Assembly: GCA_964482325.1 (NCBI GenBank)
Contig: CAYZXD010000018.1
Coordinates: 1 to 49,158, forward strand
DNA from: CAYZJV01 sp964482325
GTDB taxonomy: Bacteria; Spirochaetota; Spirochaetia; Sphaerochaetales; Sphaerochaetaceae
Direction of reading: 5' to 3'
DNA length: 49,158 nucleotides
Shown here: piece by piece, positions 1 to 10,423 of the stretch
Layout of the letters: each line of letters opens with the position of its first letter
Numbering within the stretch: position 1 is the stretch's first letter
The notes under the pieces: generated by a model
What the model saw: only the letters and a program-made list of their open reading frames with translations
What the model was told of the DNA's origin: nothing
Databases searched by the model: none
Translations under genes and position numbers: made by a program

Positions 1-10
1 AGGAGTATGT

Positions 11-1648
11 ATGAGCATGTTTTGTTATCAGTGCCAGGAAACGGCACGGAATAGTGGATGCACCGTTAAAGGTGTCTGTGGGAAGAATGCTGAAGTTTCA
101 AACCTTCAGGACCTCCTGATCTACGTTACAAAAGGGATTGCCCAGATCGTTACGAAAAGTTCAGCAGATGTTGCTTCACTTCATACAGTAAATCATGAAC
201 TGCTGACCAGTTTATTCATGACCATCACCAATGCAAATTTTGATGATGGGGCCATCGAAGCACAAATTGTCAAAATGATGGGCATTCGAGATGAACTTGC
301 CGCTCAAAAGAATATTTCGGGACTGCACGATGCAGCTACATTTACTACAGCAGGACATGATGCTTTGGTAAAGAAATCGGAAAGTGATGAAGTCGGCGTT
401 CTTGCAACAGCCAATGAAGATGTGCGTTCTCTCAGAGAGCTTATCACCTATGGCTTGAAGGGGATGGCCGCCTATGGTGAACATGCATTGAATATCGGGA
501 AGGAAGATGCGGATCTGTACACCTTTATGTATGAAGCTCTTGCTGCGCTGCTCGACGACTCCCTTGATGCTGATGCATTAGTTGCCCTTACCCTGAAAAC
601 CGGAGAGTACGGTGTTAAGGCAATGGCTTTGCTTGATGAAGCAAACACATCCAAGTACGGGAACCCGGAAATCACTGAAGTGAATATCGGGGTAAGAAAC
701 AATCCCGCCATTCTTATCTCCGGACATGATCTGGTGGATATGGAAATGCTTCTTGAGCAGACCAAGGGGACTGGTGTAGATGTCTACACGCATGGAGAAA
801 TGCTCCCAGCCAACTACTATCCGGCTTTCAAGAAATATGATCACTTTGTTGGTAACTACGGTAATGCATGGTGGAAACAGCTAACCGAATTCGAATCATT
901 CAAAGGTCCGATCCTGTTTACCACGAACTGTATTGTTCCGCCGAAATCTGAAGAGATCCGCAGCAGAATCTACACTACAGGAGCATCGGGTTATCCTGGG
1001 TGTACTCATATCACCGCTGATGCAGAGGGGAAAAAGGATTTTTCAAAAATTATCGCACATGCGAAAAAACTCTCTGCACCAGAGGAGATTGAAAAAGGGA
1101 CGATTGTTGGTGGATTTGCCCATAATCAGGTGTTTGCACTTGCAGACAAAGTGGTTGATGCAGTCAAGTCAGGAGCCATCAAGAAATTCTTCGTCATGGC
1201 CGGATGCGATGGCCGCATGAAGAACCGTGAATATTACACTGAATTTGCTGAGAAGCTTCCTCAGGACACCGTAATCCTCACCGCCGGTTGTGCGAAATAC
1301 CGATACAACAAACTCCCCTTAGGAGATATTGGTGGTATTCCACGCGTACTGGACGCTGGGCAGTGCAATGACTCTTACTCTCTTGCAGTGATTGCTCTCA
1401 AACTTAAGGAGATCTTCGGTCTTGATGATGTGAACGAGCTTCCAATTGCCTACAATATTGCCTGGTATGAACAGAAGGCAGTAATCGTACTCCTTGCGTT
1501 GCTCTACCTTGGGGTGAAGAACATTCATCTGGGACCAACGCTCCCCGGCTTCCTTTCACCGAATGTGGCAAAGGTTCTGGTCGAACAGTTCGGTATTGCC
1601 GGAATTGGATCAGTTGACGATGATATTGAACTCTTTATGGCGATGTAA
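11..1648 (+). CDS. hcp: Hydroxylamine reductase / hybrid cluster protein
   Basis: Cytoplasmic Fe-S protein of the Hcp/prismane family, which reduces hydroxylamine and, in enterobacteria, nitric oxide during nitrosative stress. The 545-residue protein has an N-terminal cluster motif C5-x2-C8-x8-C17-x5-C23, the spacing of the short anaerobic-type (class I) Hcp. Hybrid-cluster ligand regions are visible in order: SGHDLVDME, TTNCIVPP, GYPGCTH, FVMAGCDGR, LTAGCAKYRYN and DAGQCNDSYS. AGGAG at 1-5 lies five bases before the ATG, so the start is secure although the upstream promoter is outside the window. A strong terminator follows at 1670-1699, so the gene ends its transcript. No nitrogen-oxide regulator or reductase partner is seen beside it. 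Family assignment is very sure; the physiological substrate is inferred. Confidence 0.96.
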   Translation: MSMFCYQCQETARNSGCTVKGVCGKNAEVSNLQDLLIYVTKGIAQIVTKSSADVASLHTVNHELLTSLFMTITNANFDDGAIEAQIVKMMGIRDELAAQKNISGLHDAATFTTAGHDALVKKSESDEVGVLATANEDVRSLRELITYGLKGMAAYGEHALNIGKEDADLYTFMYEALAALLDDSLDADALVALTLKTGEYGVKAMALLDEANTSKYGNPEITEVNIGVRNNPAILISGHDLVDMEMLLEQTKGTGVDVYTHGEMLPANYYPAFKKYDHFVGNYGNAWWKQLTEFESFKGPILFTTNCIVPPKSEEIRSRIYTTGASGYPGCTHITADAEGKKDFSKIIAHAKKLSAPEEIEKGTIVGGFAHNQVFALADKVVDAVKSGAIKKFFVMAGCDGRMKNREYYTEFAEKLPQDTVILTAGCAKYRYNKLPLGDIGGIPRVLDAGQCNDSYSLAVIALKLKEIFGLDDVNELPIAYNIAWYEQKAVIVLLALLYLGVKNIHLGPTLPGFLSPNVAKVLVEQFGIAGIGSVDDDIELFMAM

Positions 1649-1669
1649 ATCGTAAGGAAATCTCATAGC

Positions 1670-1699
1670 AAGCCACTGGGGGTTTCCCGGTGGCTTTTT
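1670..1699 (+). terminator. Rho-independent terminator of hcp
   Basis: The arms AGCCACTGGG (1671-1680) and CCCGGTGGCT (1686-1695) pair over ten positions with one G-U pair, around a five-base loop. A run of five T follows at 1695-1699. The antiporter gene converges on it and ends at 1698; no T-run follows the stem on the minus strand. Confidence 0.9.
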
Positions 1700-2660
1700 A
1701 TTGAAAGATCAATACATACGTGTAGCCGATATAGCACAGCAGGAGAAACAGACCTTCAAATCGATTGATTCTCCCTTTCCCGTGGAAAAATCGATATCCA
1801 ATCACAAACAGCGATACGGTTAACATGCCTAATACTGGTATGTCTCGTGTAAAAACTTCACGTCCAACCTCAATCGGAGAAATAATTCCCGCAAGACCCA
1901 CTACGGCAAGGGTATTGAACAGATTGGAACCCAGCACATTTCCTAAGGCAAGATCGTGTTCTCCTACCCGGACAGCGGCAATTGCTGAGGCAAGTTCCGG
2001 CAGAGACGTACCGAGTGCCACAATAGTCAATCCAATCACCAGATCACTCATACCAAGTGCCTGTGCAATGTTCACCGCCCCCCAGATCAACAGTCTGGCA
2101 CTGACAACAAGAATGATCAGACCTCCCGCACAGAGCCCTGCTGCGCGTTTTAATGAAATCGGAGACGATGCAAGTTTTTCCTCAATCTCAGCAGCCAGTT
2201 CGTCTTCCTGTTGAGCACTTCCCTGCCTGATACTCCAAACCATGAGCAGGGAAAAGAGGAGAAGAAGAAAAAAGGAGTCCAACCTCGAAACAACACCATC
2301 TGATACGATCCAGGCCGAAAAAGCTGTTACCCCAGTGAGAATAGGCAATTCCTTTTTCAGTATCCCTGAATGAACCGTGATGGGAACCAGCAAGGAAGTA
2401 ATCCCGAGGATGAGTGCAATATTGGCTATGTTGGAACCATAGGCATTGCCCAGTGCAAGTGAAGAATTCCCACTCAGTGCAGCCTGCACTGAAACAATAA
2501 GTTCAGGTGATGACGTACCGAACCCCACTACGACCATACCGATCAACAGTGGTGACATTCCGAGGTACCCGGCTATTTTTGAAGCTCCATCAACAAAGAG
2601 GTTTGCACTCCATATGAGAAGCGAAATTCCTGCGATAACCGCAATAATGGATAGTAACAC
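1698..2660 (-). CDS. Calcium/sodium antiporter family (CaCA, YrbG-like)
   Basis: Inner-membrane cation/Ca2+ exchanger of the CaCA superfamily, 320 residues, close to YrbG length. The two inverted alpha repeats are plain: GFGTSSPEL followed by LGNAYGSNIAN near the N-terminus, and ALGTSLPEL followed by LGNVLGSNLFN in the second half. These carry the acidic and Asn/Ser residues that bind cation in the family. About ten hydrophobic segments flank a short acidic cytosolic loop between the repeats. The start is GTG with only a weak GAGAG upstream, so it is less certain than the body of the gene. It is monocistronic and converges with hcp. The transported ion (Ca2+ with Na+, K+ or H+) cannot be read from sequence. 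Confidence 0.9.
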   Translation of the reverse strand: MLLSIIAVIAGISLLIWSANLFVDGASKIAGYLGMSPLLIGMVVVGFGTSSPELIVSVQAALSGNSSLALGNAYGSNIANIALILGITSLLVPITVHSGILKKELPILTGVTAFSAWIVSDGVVSRLDSFFLLLLFSLLMVWSIRQGSAQQEDELAAEIEEKLASSPISLKRAAGLCAGGLIILVVSARLLIWGAVNIAQALGMSDLVIGLTIVALGTSLPELASAIAAVRVGEHDLALGNVLGSNLFNTLAVVGLAGIISPIEVGREVFTRDIPVLGMLTVSLFVIGYRFFHGKGRINRFEGLFLLLCYIGYTYVLIFQ

Positions 2661-2916
2661 TCAAGATTCTCTCAAAAAAAGGATAGGTTATGATAGTTAA
2701 TGAGCAACATTTAGTCAAACATACCGGGAAGGCGAATTAATTCTTAACGATGAATTTTCTGAATTTAACGAGAAATAGTGGGGGTAAAAACTTGTAAAAT
2801 CTTCTGTTATAGGGCAAAGTGGACCGGCACAAGTAGTGTTTACCGAGTGGTTCCTATCTGAAATCATTCGGGTACCATAAACTAATCCCTTCTGGGGGAC
2901 CATAGGAGGTCGCTCC
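2661..2916. other. Intergenic region between two divergent genes
   Basis: This AT-rich spacer must hold the divergent promoters of the antiporter gene and the decarboxylase gene. I see no convincing -35/-10 pair for either and no recognised RNA. An open frame on the minus strand here has no ribosome binding site or recognisable protein and is not called. Confidence 0.4.
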
Positions 2917-4449
2917 ATGCAACACAAACAGAATCCATTTGCTTTTGAATTACGTGAATATGTGAAAGATGCAAAGACCTTCTATTGTATGCCCGGGCAC
3001 AAACAAGGAAAGGGAGCTCCTGCATTTCTCAAAGATATCTGGGGAGAACAGGTCTTCTCCTACGATATCACCGAAGTATCCCGCAGTGATGTCCTTGCCT
3101 TCCCCAAAAAAGAACTCAAGTATGCACAGGAACGTGCTGCCCAGATTATGGGGGCAAAACGCACCTGGTTCCTGGTCAATGGGTCCTCAGTGGGTATTCA
3201 TGCAATTCTTGGGGCGTTAGTGAAGCCGGGAGAGAAAGTACTTGTGCATCGGGAATGTCATAAGGCTGTCCTCATGGGCCTAATATTTAATGGAGCCATT
3301 CCGATCTATATTGAACCGGTTCCTAATCTGCCCGAATACGCCTACGGTTCTATCTATCTGGAAAAGATCGAAGAGATCCTTTCACTGCACGACATCACAC
3401 TCGTCATGGTGACTTCTCCAAATTACTTCGGTATCAGTCTCGATATCCCACGGCTTGCTGAAATCTGTCATGCACATAGCGCGGCTCTGTTCGTAGACGA
3501 AGCCCATGGCACCCATTTCACGTTCCATAAAGAACTTCCATCCCCGGCAATTCAGGCCGGAGCCGACTATACCGTACAATCCATGCATAAAACACTTGGA
3601 GGACTCTACCAGACAGCACTGCTTAATTCAGCAGGTACTTCTCAGTTAATGGATGAACGTATTGATCTCATGCTTTCACTGCTGCAAAGTACCTCTCCAA
3701 GTGCCCTCTTCCTCATGAGTATTGATGCAGCACTCTCTGAAGCCAGTGAACTGGGCGAACAGCGGTACACAGCGCTGCTTGATATGCTGGAGACCACTAG
3801 GGCTGAGATGAACACCAGCGAATTCATTGTCATAGCCCCCCCCGATGGTGTATTGGCAGCTGGCGGATTTACCGCATATGATCCATTAAAAGTGATTTTT
3901 CGATGTGCAGAACGGGAAGAAATTAACCTTATCCGCATCAAAGAGATACTCTCTGAACAGTATGGTATTGAAATTGAGCTTGCGGGGCAAAAGCATATGC
4001 TGCTGACCCTCAGCATGGCCGATGCCATCGATGTAGAACAGACACGGGAAAATCTCCTGTTTTTTGCAGAGACAATTGAACAGCTCGTTCAGGACGGATA
4101 CGGCGATGTGGAACAACCTGACGATTTTATCGACACACGGGAACTTCCCATCTTCGAACTGACTCCTCGGGATGCATATTACGCGCCTAAAAAACCCGTG
4201 ATACTCAGCGAATCCGAATCAAAGATATCGGCGAGTCTGGTGAGTATCTATCCTCCCGGCTTTCCTCTGATCATCCCGGGCGAACGAATTAATGATGCGG
4301 CAATACATAAACTCTATCATGATCATGAACTGGGATTCACGATCATCGGTATCACGGAAATCGATGATGAATTATATATCGATGTGATTGAAGAAGAAGG
4401 ACAGGAACTGCTCTCAGAAACTGATGAAGATGTCACCTACGGTGTATAA
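2917..4449 (+). CDS. Orn/Lys/Arg decarboxylase (PLP fold type I)
   Basis: PLP-dependent amino acid decarboxylase of the Orn/Lys/Arg family in its shorter, Bacillus SpeA-like form (510 residues, no N-terminal wing domain). The PLP lysine is K225 in SMHKTLGG and the PLP-ring aspartate D194 in FVDEAHG. The N-terminal YCMPGHKQG is the usual opening of the family. The C-terminal OKR_DC_1_C region contains the typical YPPGFPLIIPGE. AGGAGG at 2904-2909 lies seven bases before the ATG. It is likely to supply polyamine precursors (agmatine, cadaverine or putrescine) or to consume protons. No antiporter or other polyamine gene adjoins it, so the substrate is not decidable. It converges with gltD, two bases apart, without a visible terminator. 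Confidence 0.92.
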   Translation: MQHKQNPFAFELREYVKDAKTFYCMPGHKQGKGAPAFLKDIWGEQVFSYDITEVSRSDVLAFPKKELKYAQERAAQIMGAKRTWFLVNGSSVGIHAILGALVKPGEKVLVHRECHKAVLMGLIFNGAIPIYIEPVPNLPEYAYGSIYLEKIEEILSLHDITLVMVTSPNYFGISLDIPRLAEICHAHSAALFVDEAHGTHFTFHKELPSPAIQAGADYTVQSMHKTLGGLYQTALLNSAGTSQLMDERIDLMLSLLQSTSPSALFLMSIDAALSEASELGEQRYTALLDMLETTRAEMNTSEFIVIAPPDGVLAAGGFTAYDPLKVIFRCAEREEINLIRIKEILSEQYGIEIELAGQKHMLLTLSMADAIDVEQTRENLLFFAETIEQLVQDGYGDVEQPDDFIDTRELPIFELTPRDAYYAPKKPVILSESESKISASLVSIYPPGFPLIIPGERINDAAIHKLYHDHELGFTIIGITEIDDELYIDVIEEEGQELLSETDEDVTYGV

Positions 4450-4451
4450 TG

Positions 4452-5816
4452 TCATGAGAGGAATGCCTCTACTTCCTGAGCACACATTCTCCCGGAATTG
4501 ATTGCACGTACTACCAGAGAAGGACCGTTTTGTGCATCTCCTGCACAGAATATGTTCCGGTGAAATCTCTCATCAGTATCTTCAAGAAATTCTGCAATCT
4601 GTCGATTGGGCAAAAACCCCATACTCAACAACACCAGATCTGCTTTCAAGGTAAATTCGGAACCAGCGATCTTGCGATACGAGTTGCCCGTCCATGCTAA
4701 TTTAACACACTGTACTGCAGAAACATGACCGTCACTTCCGGAAAATCCGACCGTCCCAATACTCCACATACGCACCCCGCCTTCTTCATGGCTAGTAGTG
4801 GTTTTCAATGTACGGGGCCATTGTGGCCACGGGTTATCCAGCGTTCGTTCTGTAGGAGGTTCAGGGAGCAATTCGATCTGTGTTACCGAGGCACACCCCT
4901 TTCTGAGCACCGTCCCGATACAATCGGAACCGGTATCACCTCCCCCGATAACCACTACATGTTTACCCTGAGGATTGATTGGCTTCACCGCCGGCTGATG
5001 ATCAGATATATCTTCTGCCTGTTGCTGACCAAGTAGCTTCAAAGCAAAATGAATACCCGCAAGCCCCCTGCCGGGAATCTCAAGATCACGAGGGATCGGT
5101 GTTCCTCCAGCATATACGACAGCATCAAACTTCTGTGCAAGATAGCCAAGAGAAAGATCAGTACCGACATGGACCTTTGTTTCAAATATCACCTGCTCAC
5201 TGCGTAACTGTTCAATTCTCCTCTGTACAATCCACTTTTCGAGTTTAAACGGTGGAATACCATAGGTAAGCAGTCCACCAAGCCGAGCTGATCGTTCAAA
5301 CACCACTACCTCATGTCCGGAACGCCGCAATTGCTGTGCAGATGCAAGTCCGGCAGGGCCTGAACCGACCACTGCTATCCGTTTACCCGTTGTAACCGAG
5401 GGAATTTGAGGAGTGATCCATCCCTGTTCCCATCCATGTTCAACAATCCGCAATTCAATCTGCTGACAGGTAGTTGCATCAAAATGTACAGCCAAGGTAC
5501 AAGAAGCCTCACAGAGAGCAGGACAGACATGTCCCGTAATTTCAGGGAAATTATTGGTTGCATGCAATACATGTAACGCTTCCTGCCAATGGCCATGGGC
5601 AACAGCGTCGATGTAATCGGGAATGCGATTCCCCAATGGACACCCATACATATGGCAAAATGGTACACCACAGTCCATACAGCGTTGTGATTGTTCTGCA
5701 ATCTGCTGCTCAGTCAAGTCGCGTTTCACCTGATTGAAATCTGTCAGTCTTGTAGATATCGATCGGCATGCAGTTTCAACCCGTGCGATACGAAGAAATC
5801 CGTCAGCACTACCCAT
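4452..5816 (-). CDS. gltD: Glutamate synthase (NADPH) small subunit
   Basis: Beta subunit of NADPH-dependent glutamate synthase. It passes electrons from NADPH through FAD and Fe-S clusters to GltB, where glutamine and 2-oxoglutarate become two glutamates. The N-terminal cysteines (RCMDCGVPFCH, GCPLGN, HVCPALCEASC) bind [4Fe-4S] clusters. Two dinucleotide folds follow: VVGSGPAGLASA for FAD and VVIGGGDTGSDC for NADPH. The frame opens upstream, but the start is set at the ATG at 5816. It has AGGAGG seven bases upstream, overlaps the end of gltB by eight bases, and begins MGSADGFL as relatives do. The length is then 454 residues. Last gene of glnA-gltB-gltD, translationally coupled to gltB. Confidence 0.95.
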   Translation of the reverse strand: MGSADGFLRIARVETACRSISTRLTDFNQVKRDLTEQQIAEQSQRCMDCGVPFCHMYGCPLGNRIPDYIDAVAHGHWQEALHVLHATNNFPEITGHVCPALCEASCTLAVHFDATTCQQIELRIVEHGWEQGWITPQIPSVTTGKRIAVVGSGPAGLASAQQLRRSGHEVVVFERSARLGGLLTYGIPPFKLEKWIVQRRIEQLRSEQVIFETKVHVGTDLSLGYLAQKFDAVVYAGGTPIPRDLEIPGRGLAGIHFALKLLGQQQAEDISDHQPAVKPINPQGKHVVVIGGGDTGSDCIGTVLRKGCASVTQIELLPEPPTERTLDNPWPQWPRTLKTTTSHEEGGVRMWSIGTVGFSGSDGHVSAVQCVKLAWTGNSYRKIAGSEFTLKADLVLLSMGFLPNRQIAEFLEDTDERFHRNIFCAGDAQNGPSLVVRAINSGRMCAQEVEAFLS

Positions 5817-8800
5817 GATACACCTCCTCGGTTGCCGAAATCGTCTCATCATCACGATCCTCATTCATTTTCATCCGGTCCAACACCTTCCGGTACTCCA
5901 CAGGCATGACTTTCACAAACTGAGGATACTGTGCCTCCCAGTCATCAAGCATACCTGCTGCCAGATGACTGCCGGTTAGCCGGGCATGCTTTTCCAACAG
6001 CGCTTTAAGATTTTCCCGATCCTCCCGATCCCACAGGCTCTCCAATTCAACCATATCGAGATTACATCGGGTATCGAACAGTTCTCCCGGATCATAGACA
6101 TAGGCTATCCCGCCACTCATTCCGGCTGCAAAGTTCTTTCCTGTCCCGCCAAGGACTACCACAACTCCTCCGGTCATATACTCGCAGCCATGATCGCCAA
6201 GACCTTCAACTACCGCGGTTGCACCACTATTACGTACAGCAAACCGTTCACCGGCCATCCCACGAATAAAAACACACCCGGACGTTGCTCCGTACAGCGC
6301 CACGTTTCCACAAATGGTATTCCGTTCTGCCCGGAACCGGGCGTTATCTGGAGGAAGCACAATTACGGTACCGCCGCTGAGCCCCTTTGCAACGTAGTCG
6401 TTCGCTTCTCCCTGCAGGCGAAGCGTAAGGCCGGGAGGAAGAAAAGCTCCAAAACTCTGTCCTGCTGAACCGGTACATTGCAGCGTCAGCGTATCATCGG
6501 GAAGCCCCATGGCGCCAAATCTGGATACAATTTCTCCACTAATCCGTCCACCTACCGTACGATCGGTATTGCAAACAGCCAGATCAATGGTTTTCACCTG
6601 CCGCTGTTCCCAGAATCGTTGTAATCGATGTGCAATCTGTTGATCCACCGGGGAAGTTGTCACTGCTTTATGGGAGGCAATACTACTCAGGGGAACTCCA
6701 AGATGTACATGCTGCGAAGCAAGAAGCCGCTCAAGCGTAACCTGCTCAGTCCGCATTTGTGGAGGAGAAGCGATAGAGGAGAGCAAATCAACCCGTCCCA
6801 CCATCTCCTGAAGAGTTCTAAAACCCAGTTGAGCCATATACTCTCGTAATTCTTGTGCAACAAATCTTAGGAAATTCACTATATAATCAGCTTTCCCATG
6901 AAACAGTTTTCTGAGTTCCGGATTTTGTGTCGCGACGCCAAAAGGACAGGTATTGAGATGGCATTTCCTCACCATCATACACCCAAGAGAAATGAGCAGA
7001 GAAGTGCCAAACCCAAATTCTTCAGCTCCGAGCAATGCAGCAATCGCTAAATCCCTTCCCGTCTTCAAATGTCCATCAACCTGTACAATGATCTGGTCCC
7101 GTAAACCGTTGATTACCAGTGTCTGCTGCGTCTCTGCAAGGCCTAATTCCCACGGCATTCCTGCATGCCTGATTGCGGTGAGCGGTGAAGCACCGGTCCC
7201 GCCATTCATACCTGATATCAAAACACGATCAGCCTTGGCTTTACATACCCCGGCGGCAATTGTCCCAACCCCTGCTTCAGATACCAGCTTCACGGAAATT
7301 TCTGCCCGTGGATTCACCTGACGCAAATCAAAGATCAGTTGAGCCAGATCCTCTATCGAATAGATATCATGATGCGGAGGCGGCGAAATAAGAGTGACTC
7401 CTTCAACCGTGTGACGAATTTTTGCGATATATTCAGTAACCTTATTCCCAGGCAGCTGTCCCCCTTCACCTGGTTTAGCACCCTGTGCCATTTTTATCTG
7501 AAGCTCATCGGCACTCATGAGGTACTCGGTAGTGACCCCAAACCGGCCTGAAGCTATCTGCTTGATCCGGGAACGAAGTGAATCACCATTTGGTAAAGGC
7601 TCATTCCGAGCAGGGTCCTCACCTCCCTCACCGCTGTTGCTTTTAGCCCCTAGCCTATTCATGGCAATCGCAACGGTTTCATGAGCTTCTCTGCTGATCG
7701 AACCGATTGACATAGCAGCGGATACAAATCGTCTGGTAATAGCTTCTACAGGTTCTACCTCTTCAATCGGTATCGCCTCAATACCACGAAAGGTGATCAG
7801 TCCACGCAGCTCTCCATGTGATCGATAGATAGCATCCATATGCGCAGAGAATTCCTTGAATTTCTGATAATCCTGCTGTTGTACCGCCATCTGCAACAAG
7901 CTGATAGCCTCCGGCGACCAATAGTGCAATTCCGCATGTTTTCGATAGCGGAAAGCTCCTCCGGGTTCTCGCAGCAGGGGCTTTGTATTCTGGACGGGAT
8001 AGGCACATCGATGTCGATATAGACTGTCTTCGGTAAGTTCGGGCAATCCAATCCCACCGATACGTGAAATCGTTCCCGTGAAGTATTGCTGAATGAACTC
8101 ATCACTGAGTCCTACAGCCTCAAAAATCTGCGTATTGAAAAAACTGTGCAGGGTTGAGATACCCATTCTACTGAAGGTTTTCAGCAATCCTTTTTTCACT
8201 GCATTCACATAGTTATCGGCAGCTAATTCAGGACTCAATGTCCCGAGGTCTCCTCGTTCCGACAGTTCTCTTACGGTAGCAAAAGCAATATAGGGGCAGA
8301 TGGCATCGCAGCCGAAGGCGAGATGCAAGGCATAGTGAAATACCTCACGCACTTCTCCAGTCTCAATAATGATGCCGATGCGACCGCGCATCTGTTTTTT
8401 CAGCATATGCTGGTGCAACCCCGAGACGGCAAGTAATGAAGGAACTGGAACCCGGCTTTTGCCAGCGTCCCGGTCAGTAAGGATGAGGAGGGAAATCCCC
8501 TGCAGTGCACACTGTTCAGCTTCCCGGCAGATCCGGTCCATTGCCTCAGCCATACCCAGAGAACCGGTATCACAGGAAAAGGTGATATCGATGTCGGCAG
8601 TGCGAAGATCATCATGGGCGTTATTTCTAATACGGGCCATATCTCGCGCACTGAGAACCGGATGGTTCAGCTTCAGACTGCGAAACTGTCGCTGATCAAT
8701 ATCGAGCGGGTTACTTTCATTCTCGATATAACTTTCTAATGACATCATTATCTGCTCGCGCAGTGGATCTATCGGAGGGTTAGTTACCTGCGCAAACCGC

Positions 8801-10395
8801 TGTTTGAAGTATGCGAACAGCAGATGACGATGTTCGGTAAAAACCGCAAGACCGGTATCGAATCCCATCGAACCGATAGCCTCCTGGCCCTGAAGCGCCA
8901 TGGGAGTAATCACCGTTTTTACATCCTCATCGGTATATCCAAACAACACCTGTTTCTCTCGTAACTCCTGCGTATTGAGTGAGGGTACTCCAGAGGGAGC
9001 AAACAGTCCCCGTAATTCTATGCGACTGTCCTTAACCCATCTCCGATAGGGAAACTGCCGGGACAATTTAGACTTAATCACATTGTCAGGAACGATATTG
9101 TGGTGTTTCAGATCAACGAGAAACATCTTCCCGGGAAGCAGCCGCCCTTTTGTCCTCACCCGTTCGACCGGGATATCGAGAACTCCTGCCTCACTTGCGA
9201 GCACGACAAGTCCATCTGTGGTGATGGTGTATCGAGCAGGACGCAAACCATTTCGATCGAGGGTTGCCCCTACATAGCGACCGTCTGTGAACACCATGGC
9301 TGCCGGACCATCCCAGGGTTCCATAAGAATGGAATGGTATTCGTAAAAAGCCCGTTTATCAGCGCTCATGTGAATTTCCGGTCCATAAGCTTCAGGTATC
9401 ATCATCATCATGACATGGGGGATGCTCCTCCCGGCCATGGTAAACAGTTCAAGCACATTGTCGAACACCGCAGAATCACTGCCGGTATCATCGATTATCG
9501 GCGTTATGGCAGACAACTGTGCACCGAGCAAAGCTGAGGACATGAACCCTTCACGCGCTTTCTGCCGATTGATATTGCCCTGAATGGTATTAATTTCGCC
9601 ATTGTGAGCTGCAAAACGAAAGGGCTGAGCGAGACGCCACTGGGGCAGCGTATTCGTACTGAAACGGGAGTGGACGATACAGAAAGCACTGGTGAACAGG
9701 GGATCGGTTACATCCCGGAAGTAAGGAGCCACCTGGTTGCCGGTCAACATTCCCTTATACACAATAACGGAATGAGAGAGACTGCAGATATAAAAATCCT
9801 GCAAATCCAGATCTGCCGCTTGTATCGCTTTCTCAATCTTCCGGCGTACCACATACAACGAGCGCTGCAGTGCCTGTTCATGCAGCTCAGGATGGGTAAT
9901 GAACCATTGTTTTATTACCGGTTCTGTCTCGCTGGCAAACGTCCCCAACAACGTTGAATCAACCGGGACATCCCGCCACCCGAGCACGTGAAATCCTGCG
10001 ACTTCACACTGACCGGTGATTTCATCGATACAACGATTATAGAGTGACTGTTCACGCGGGAGAAAAACCATGCCAACGGCATACGACGTGATAGCATCGT
10101 CAATGATATGCGGCACCTGTGAACGAAAAAACTGATCGGGAATCTGCACCATGATCCCGGATCCATCACCGGTCTTCGCATCCGCACCGACTGCCCCCCG
10201 ATGTTCCATATTTTCCAAGACTTTCAGGGCATCAGAAACCACGGAATGCCGGGCAACTCCATCAAGCTGGGCAACAAAACCGACCCCGCAGCTATCATGT
10301 TCAGCGGCAACTTCATATAATCCATACCGGCCTGTTCTCTGAATATGTTTTTGCAGGTGTTTGAGCGATGTCATCGTATTATTTCTTTGATTCAT
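5809..10395 (-). CDS. gltB: Glutamate synthase (NADPH) large subunit
   Basis: Alpha subunit of glutamate synthase, about 1528 residues and full length. In order it has an N-terminal class II glutamine amidotransferase domain with the nucleophilic Cys in EHDSCGVGF, a central domain, an FMN-binding synthase barrel (GGTGASPLTAIRHAG), a [3Fe-4S] motif (CMMVRKCHLNTCPFG) and the C-terminal glycine-rich beta-helix. About 35 residues precede the Cys; these should be a propeptide cleaved to expose it, as in other GltB. An upstream GTG (10410) has no ribosome binding site. The ATG at 10395, with GAGAG eight bases before it, is preferred but not certain. It lies 28 bases after glnA, so the GS-GOGAT cycle is one transcript. 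Confidence 0.96.
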   Translation of the reverse strand: MNQRNNTMTSLKHLQKHIQRTGRYGLYEVAAEHDSCGVGFVAQLDGVARHSVVSDALKVLENMEHRGAVGADAKTGDGSGIMVQIPDQFFRSQVPHIIDDAITSYAVGMVFLPREQSLYNRCIDEITGQCEVAGFHVLGWRDVPVDSTLLGTFASETEPVIKQWFITHPELHEQALQRSLYVVRRKIEKAIQAADLDLQDFYICSLSHSVIVYKGMLTGNQVAPYFRDVTDPLFTSAFCIVHSRFSTNTLPQWRLAQPFRFAAHNGEINTIQGNINRQKAREGFMSSALLGAQLSAITPIIDDTGSDSAVFDNVLELFTMAGRSIPHVMMMMIPEAYGPEIHMSADKRAFYEYHSILMEPWDGPAAMVFTDGRYVGATLDRNGLRPARYTITTDGLVVLASEAGVLDIPVERVRTKGRLLPGKMFLVDLKHHNIVPDNVIKSKLSRQFPYRRWVKDSRIELRGLFAPSGVPSLNTQELREKQVLFGYTDEDVKTVITPMALQGQEAIGSMGFDTGLAVFTEHRHLLFAYFKQRFAQVTNPPIDPLREQIMMSLESYIENESNPLDIDQRQFRSLKLNHPVLSARDMARIRNNAHDDLRTADIDITFSCDTGSLGMAEAMDRICREAEQCALQGISLLILTDRDAGKSRVPVPSLLAVSGLHQHMLKKQMRGRIGIIIETGEVREVFHYALHLAFGCDAICPYIAFATVRELSERGDLGTLSPELAADNYVNAVKKGLLKTFSRMGISTLHSFFNTQIFEAVGLSDEFIQQYFTGTISRIGGIGLPELTEDSLYRHRCAYPVQNTKPLLREPGGAFRYRKHAELHYWSPEAISLLQMAVQQQDYQKFKEFSAHMDAIYRSHGELRGLITFRGIEAIPIEEVEPVEAITRRFVSAAMSIGSISREAHETVAIAMNRLGAKSNSGEGGEDPARNEPLPNGDSLRSRIKQIASGRFGVTTEYLMSADELQIKMAQGAKPGEGGQLPGNKVTEYIAKIRHTVEGVTLISPPPHHDIYSIEDLAQLIFDLRQVNPRAEISVKLVSEAGVGTIAAGVCKAKADRVLISGMNGGTGASPLTAIRHAGMPWELGLAETQQTLVINGLRDQIIVQVDGHLKTGRDLAIAALLGAEEFGFGTSLLISLGCMMVRKCHLNTCPFGVATQNPELRKLFHGKADYIVNFLRFVAQELREYMAQLGFRTLQEMVGRVDLLSSIASPPQMRTEQVTLERLLASQHVHLGVPLSSIASHKAVTTSPVDQQIAHRLQRFWEQRQVKTIDLAVCNTDRTVGGRISGEIVSRFGAMGLPDDTLTLQCTGSAGQSFGAFLPPGLTLRLQGEANDYVAKGLSGGTVIVLPPDNARFRAERNTICGNVALYGATSGCVFIRGMAGERFAVRNSGATAVVEGLGDHGCEYMTGGVVVVLGGTGKNFAAGMSGGIAYVYDPGELFDTRCNLDMVELESLWDREDRENLKALLEKHARLTGSHLAAGMLDDWEAQYPQFVKVMPVEYRKVLDRMKMNEDRDDETISATEEVYHG

Positions 10396-10423
10396 GGATT
10401 TTTCTCTCACTTGTTATTTCAAA

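Noticed and set aside
2715..2927. Open frame on the minus strand upstream of the decarboxylase
   Set aside because: No ribosome binding site, no recognisable protein, and it covers the only space available for the divergent promoters.
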